A DNA stretch of 6,828 nt, taken from NCBI GenBank assembly GCA_031276055.1, contig JAISNW010000028.1, positions 1 through 6,828 on the forward strand, given 5' to 3'. Every line of letters begins with the position of its first letter. The first letter of the stretch is position 1. The stretch comes from Deferribacteraceae bacterium. Its GTDB lineage: Bacteria; Chrysiogenota; Deferribacteres; Deferribacterales; JAISNW01. Below are positions 5,813 to 6,828 of the stretch, piece by piece. Below the pieces are notes generated by a model. That model did no database searches. It saw only the letters and a list, made by a program, of their open reading frames with translations, and had not been told where the DNA came from. The position numbers and the translations under genes were made by a program.

Positions 5813-6828
5813 TGAAGGTTCTTGTGCTAGGCTCCGGCGGGAGGGAACATGCTATAGTTTGGAAACTTGCCGCCTCTGAAAAGGTAAGGGAGATATTCGC
5901 CGCACCAGGGAATGCAGGCACAGGGCGGGAGCCGAAAACCCGCAATATCCCGATAGATGCTGATAATATAGAAAAACTTCTGGCGTTTGCAAAAGAGAAT
6001 CTAATAGATTTAACTGTGGTAGGTCCGGAAAAACCGTTGGCAGACGGCATTGTTGATCGCTTTGAAAGTGCAGAATTAAAGATATTTGGTCCTAATAAGG
6101 CTGCTGCTCAGATCGAAGCCCGCAAACTCTTTGCTAAAGAGATATTGCAGGCGGCTAATATTCCAACAGCAGAATATAGAGGCTTTTCTAACTTTGATAA
6201 GGCAAGAGAGTATATTCTTCATAAAGGGGCGCCTATCGTTATAAAAGCAGATGGGTTGGCAGGAGGCAAAGGGGTTGCAGTTGCACAAACTCTTGAGAGC
6301 GCTCTAAAAGCTGCAGAAGATATTTTGGTAAAAAAACTCTTTGGAGATTGTGATCTCTTAGTTGAGGAGCATCTCACAGGGGATGAAATATCATACCTAG
6401 CGATAACTGATGGGAAAACTGTTCTTCCGCTCCCAACCGCAGAGGATCATAAGGCTGTTTTTGATGGGGATAAGGGGGCGAATACCGGAGGGATGGGGGC
6501 TTTCTCCCCCGCGAATACCCTAACAGATGATGAATACGCTAAATTAACGGATATTGTGATAACCCCAGTGATAAAGGAGCTCGCCCGAAGGGGGATAATC
6601 TATAAAGGGGTCTTATACGCAGGGTTGATGACCAGACGGAACTCTGACGGCTCTTTAGATATAAAAGTTTTAGAGTATAACTGCCGTTTAGGAGATCCCG
6701 AAACTCAGAGTATTTTGGCCCGCCTTGAAAGCGATATTACGGATATATTTTTAGGGGTTGTAAATAATAGTCTTGAAGAGGTTAAACCTCTCTGGCAAGC
6801 AGGAGCATCTGTTTGTGTAGTAATCTCA
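5812..6828 (+). CDS. purD: Phosphoribosylamine-glycine ligase (GAR synthetase), 3' end cut off by the window
   Basis: PurD joins glycine to 5-phosphoribosylamine using ATP, the second step of de novo purine synthesis; it is a cytoplasmic monomeric ATP-grasp enzyme. The 339 visible residues show the N-terminal fold start MKVLVLGSGGREHA (1-14), APGNAG (31-36), VVGPEKPLADGIVD (69-82), the ATP-grasp segment PIVIKADGLAGGKGV (141-155), EEHLTGDEIS (185-194), DGDKGANTGGMGAFSP (218-233), YKGVLYAGLM (264-273) and the metal-binding LEYNCRLGDPETQ (287-299). Full-length enzymes have about 420-430 residues, so roughly 85-90 are missing at the right edge. The usual QDHKR segment reads EDHKA here (211-215), a modest variation. 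The ATG at 5812 shares its A with the TAA stop of the Sel1 gene (TAATG), with AAAAAAGGG just upstream inside that gene, pointing to translational coupling. No frameshift is seen and the identification is secure. Confidence 0.97.
   Translation, partial: MKVLVLGSGGREHAIVWKLAASEKVREIFAAPGNAGTGREPKTRNIPIDADNIEKLLAFAKENLIDLTVVGPEKPLADGIVDRFESAELKIFGPNKAAAQIEARKLFAKEILQAANIPTAEYRGFSNFDKAREYILHKGAPIVIKADGLAGGKGVAVAQTLESALKAAEDILVKKLFGDCDLLVEEHLTGDEISYLAITDGKTVLPLPTAEDHKAVFDGDKGANTGGMGAFSPANTLTDDEYAKLTDIVITPVIKELARRGIIYKGVLYAGLMTRRNSDGSLDIKVLEYNCRLGDPETQSILARLESDITDIFLGVVNNSLEEVKPLWQAGASVCVVIS

Overview
This window is a piece of bacterial chromosome with moderate GC (low forties percent, judged by eye). 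It holds five protein-coding genes packed almost end to end, two of which are cut by the window edges. The outermost genes are housekeeping purine-biosynthesis genes: purM (minus strand, C-terminus missing) on the left and purD (plus strand, C-terminus missing) on the right. I see no rRNA, tRNA, CRISPR array, insertion sequence, integrase or phage gene. The clearest taxonomic hint is the receiver-domain protein, whose N-terminal signature and helical C-terminal tail resemble proteins I associate with Gram-negative Deltaproteobacteria-like or Desulfobacterota-like bacteria. This is a weak inference, and no species can be named.

The layout is two divergent units that start from a 78-base intergenic region (3050-3127). 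The leftward unit reads a DUF4184-type polytopic membrane protein (3049-2330), then after 67 bases a 474-residue protein with an atypical response-regulator receiver domain, a long acidic Ser/Glu-rich linker and a helical tail (2262-838). After only 3 more bases comes purM (834 to the left edge). The rightward unit reads an 894-residue cytoplasmic protein made almost entirely of about 21 Sel1-like repeats (3128-5812). Its stop codon overlaps the purD start codon (TAATG), so the two are probably co-transcribed and translationally coupled.

Functionally, PurD (step 2) and PurM (step 5) belong to de novo IMP synthesis. The three central genes have no obvious purine role and sit inside the purine locus by linkage. 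The most interesting of them is the receiver/linker/tail protein. Its overall design, an acidic disordered linker followed by a short C-terminal helical segment, recalls the polar scaffold PopZ, and it lies beside a giant Sel1-repeat scaffold. Sel1 repeats are protein-protein interaction modules, and one known polar organiser, PodJ, carries them. A cell-pole or signalling scaffold is a hypothesis only. Nothing in the window proves that the receiver protein and the Sel1 protein work together.
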